Shown here: positions 3,924 to 5,313 of the stretch, one piece after another | How positions within the stretch are numbered: position 1 is the stretch's first letter | How the letters are laid out: each line of letters opens with the position of its first letter | Assembly: GCA_937871635.1 (NCBI GenBank) | Contig: CALMNS010000777.1 | Coordinates: 1 to 5,313 of the forward strand | Length of the DNA stretch: 5,313 bases | Direction: 5' to 3' | Origin: an uncultured Solirubrobacter sp. | GTDB lineage: Bacteria; Actinomycetota; Thermoleophilia; Solirubrobacterales; Solirubrobacteraceae | The notes under the pieces: generated by a model | Database searches by the model: none | What the model saw: only the letters and a program-made list of their open reading frames with translations | Told to the model about the DNA's origin: nothing | Program-made: the position numbers and the translations under genes

Positions 3924-5133
3924 AGGACCGCCCGATGACGTCGAGCATGATCTCGTCCGTGCCCGCCCCGATGCGGTTCAGCCGCAGGTCCCGCCAGGCG
4001 CGCTCGATGCCGTACTCCTTCATGTAGCCCGCGCCGCCGTGGATCTGGATGCACTCGTCGGCGACCTCGACGGCGATGCGCGCGGCGTGGAGCTTGGCCA
4101 TCGAGATCTCGCGGACGGGGTACTCCCCGTTCGCGAAGCGCCAGGCCGTCGCGTAGACCATCTGGCGGGCCGACTCCATCTTGGTCGCCATCTCGGCGAA
4201 CTTGTGGCGGGTGACCTGGAACTTGCCGATCTGGCGGCCGAACGCCTTGCGCTCCATCGCGTACCGGAGCGTCTTGTCGAACGCCCGCTGCGCGCCCGCC
4301 ACGCAGCCCGCCGCGCCGATCAGCCGCTCGCCCTGGAGCTCCCACATGATGTGGTAGAAGCCCTTGCCGACCTCGCCGAGCACGGCGGTGGCCGGCACGC
4401 GGACGTCCTGGAAGGCGAGCAGCGCCGTGTCCGACGCGTGCATGCCGAGCTTCTGCAGGCGCTGCTCGCGAACGACGCCGGGGGCGTCCATGTCGACCAG
4501 GAAGAGCGTGAAGCCGCCGACGCCCGCGTCGGGGTCCGTCTTGGTGACGAGGACGATGTAGTCCGAGCGGTGCCCGTTGGTGATGTAGGTCTTGGCCCCG
4601 TTGATGACGTAGTCGCCGTCGGGCTGGCGTACCGCTCGGGTCTTGATGGCGGAGACGTCGGAGCCCGCGTCGGGCTCGGTGATGCCGAGCGAGGAGATCT
4701 TCTGCCCCTTGATCGAGGGCACCAGGTACTCCTGCTTCTGCTCCTCGGTCCCGAACAGGAAGATGGGCGGCGTGGCCATGTCCGTGTGGACCGCGACGCC
4801 CATGTTGAGCCCGCCCGAGTCGGACTTCGTGAGCTCCTCGGCGAGGACCAGGTTGCAGAAGTAGTCCCCGCCCTGGCCGCCGTACTGCTCCGGGTAGCTC
4901 AGCCCGAGGAAGCCGAGCTCGCCCATCCGCCTGAACACCCAGTCCGGGAACGTCGTCTCCTCCCACTCCTCCGCGTGGGGCTGGAGCTCCTTGGTGACGA
5001 ACGCCCCGATCGACTCGCGCAGGTCCTCGTGGAAGTCGGAGAAGATGAAGTGGCGGGAGCGCGCGCCGTGGTCCGGCTTGAGGACATCGGCGGGAACGGC
5101 GGCCTCGACCGGGGCGGAGACGGGGGAGCTCAT
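3913..5133 (-). CDS. Acyl-CoA dehydrogenase (long-chain/isovaleryl-type active site)
   Basis: This complete 406-residue flavoenzyme catalyses FAD-dependent alpha,beta-oxidation of an acyl-CoA thioester, the first step of beta-oxidation or branched-chain degradation; electrons normally pass to ETF. The helical N-terminal domain is at about 30-145, the middle beta domain starts with signature GITEPDAGSD (150-159), and the C-terminal helical domain carries RKAFGRQIGKFQ (295-306) and QIHGGAGYMKEYGIERAWRD (363-382). The position of the medium-chain catalytic glutamate holds A390 (IGAGTDEI), while WELQGERL supplies E269, aligning with the helix-G base of long-chain and isovaleryl-CoA dehydrogenases. 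The about 28-residue N-terminal tail is Pro/Ala-rich. The ATG at 5133 lacks a Shine-Dalgarno but has TACCGT 7 nt upstream. The exact substrate cannot be told. It is divergent from a secreted-protein gene. Confidence 0.95.
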   Translation of the reverse strand: MSSPVSAPVEAAVPADVLKPDHGARSRHFIFSDFHEDLRESIGAFVTKELQPHAEEWEETTFPDWVFRRMGELGFLGLSYPEQYGGQGGDYFCNLVLAEELTKSDSGGLNMGVAVHTDMATPPIFLFGTEEQKQEYLVPSIKGQKISSLGITEPDAGSDVSAIKTRAVRQPDGDYVINGAKTYITNGHRSDYIVLVTKTDPDAGVGGFTLFLVDMDAPGVVREQRLQKLGMHASDTALLAFQDVRVPATAVLGEVGKGFYHIMWELQGERLIGAAGCVAGAQRAFDKTLRYAMERKAFGRQIGKFQVTRHKFAEMATKMESARQMVYATAWRFANGEYPVREISMAKLHAARIAVEVADECIQIHGGAGYMKEYGIERAWRDLRLNRIGAGTDEIMLDVIGRSYGL

Positions 5134-5140
5134 GGGCCGA

Positions 5141-5146
5141 ACGGTA
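5141..5146 (-). promoter_or_regulatory. Possible -10 box (TACCGT), leaderless start of the acyl-CoA dehydrogenase gene
   Basis: TACCGT on the minus strand ends 7 nt before the ATG at 5133, so the message would begin at or one base before the start codon. No Shine-Dalgarno is present in the intervening TCGGCCC. No convincing -35 is visible. Confidence 0.45.
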
Positions 5147-5222
5147 CCCGCTGGCCGCCGCCGTCCGGCCAGTTCGGCGCGGATCGCTCCCGGTGCGGCG
5201 CGGCGCGCCGATCACAGAGGGG

Positions 5223-5313
5223 ATGCGCCTCGCCCTGTCCACCGTCCTCCTTACGCTCGCGCTCGCCGCACCGGCGGCCGGCTCGGAGCGCGTGATCGTG
5301 GGCTTCGAGCCGG
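5223..5313 (+). CDS. N-terminus of an exported protein, possibly an S8 (subtilisin-like) peptidase (3' end outside window)
   Basis: Thirty codons are visible. Residues 1-20 are a Sec-type signal peptide (MRLALSTVLLTLALAAPAAG) with a probable cleavage site after the AAG. The mature part starts SERVIVGFEP, which resembles the first strand of the propeptides of subtilases (pattern (Y/R)(I/V)VxFKPG). That identity is an inference from ten residues; other secreted proteins could begin this way. The ATG at 5223 follows directly on AGAGGGG, an unusually close but usable ribosome binding site. A GTG at 5193 in frame would add ten residues to the n-region. It is divergent from the acyl-CoA dehydrogenase gene across an 89-nt gap with no obvious TAnnnT box on this strand. 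Confidence 0.6.
   Translation, partial: MRLALSTVLLTLALAAPAAGSERVIVGFEP

Noticed and set aside
3434..5242. A 602-codon open frame on the minus strand and a 418-codon frame on the plus strand (4039-5295) across the dehydrogenase
   Set aside because: Both are Arg/Gly/Ala-rich out-of-frame readings of a GC-biased gene. The dehydrogenase frame carries all recognisable domains. Only the short MMPL piece within the 602-codon frame looks like real former coding sequence.
1..5313. tRNA, rRNA, CRISPR arrays, transposase genes, riboswitches
   Set aside because: Looked for by eye on both strands. No cloverleaf, repeat-spacer pattern, transposase motif or terminal inverted repeats were found.

Overview
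The window is very GC-rich (strong G/C preference at third codon positions), has compact gene spacing, several apparently leaderless starts with a TAnnnT box 7-8 nt upstream, and actinobacterial-type gene families. This suggests an actinobacterium, possibly of the Thermoleophilia/Solirubrobacter kind; the lineage is a guess from style and was not tested.

Layout. (1) Positions 1-1256, minus strand: a probable operon of an FMN reductase fused to an N-terminal monooxygenase-like (dimeric alpha-beta barrel) domain, followed 27 nt later by a lipoprotein that runs off the left edge and ends, as far as visible, in an RRGGFG stretch reminiscent of YgiB (DUF1190). (2) Positions 1257-1336: an 80-nt divergent control region with a TTGACA/TACACT promoter for the reductase and two direct copies of TTCACCGGAC around its -10 box. 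(3) Positions 1337-1960, plus: a TetR-family regulator, the obvious candidate to bind those repeats. (4) Positions 1967-2299, minus: a small two-helix membrane protein with a sigma-factor-like C-terminal tail, convergent with the regulator over a short hairpin. (5) Positions 2349-2986, plus: two small membrane proteins of unknown function. (6) Positions 2978-3145, minus: a 55-residue membrane protein with a strong ribosome binding site. (7) Positions 3146-3373: no convincing gene, perhaps decayed sequence. (8) Positions 3374-3805, plus: a short class I SAM-dependent methyltransferase. (9) Positions 3824-3901, minus: a 26-codon relic of the C-terminal end of an MMPL/RND-type transporter. (10) Positions 3913-5133, minus: a complete acyl-CoA dehydrogenase whose residues point to the long-chain/isovaleryl type of active site. 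(11) Positions 5223-5313, plus: the start of an exported protein, perhaps a subtilase.

The clearest functional unit is the regulator-reductase-lipoprotein block: a TetR protein probably represses a divergent flavin/quinone reductase operon, plausibly an electrophile or redox-stress response. The remaining genes look like ordinary chromosomal content with some gene decay around the methyltransferase. I do not see a clearly new multi-gene system. The points most worth following are the fusion reductase with its operator, the repeated leaderless signature, and the MMPL relic.
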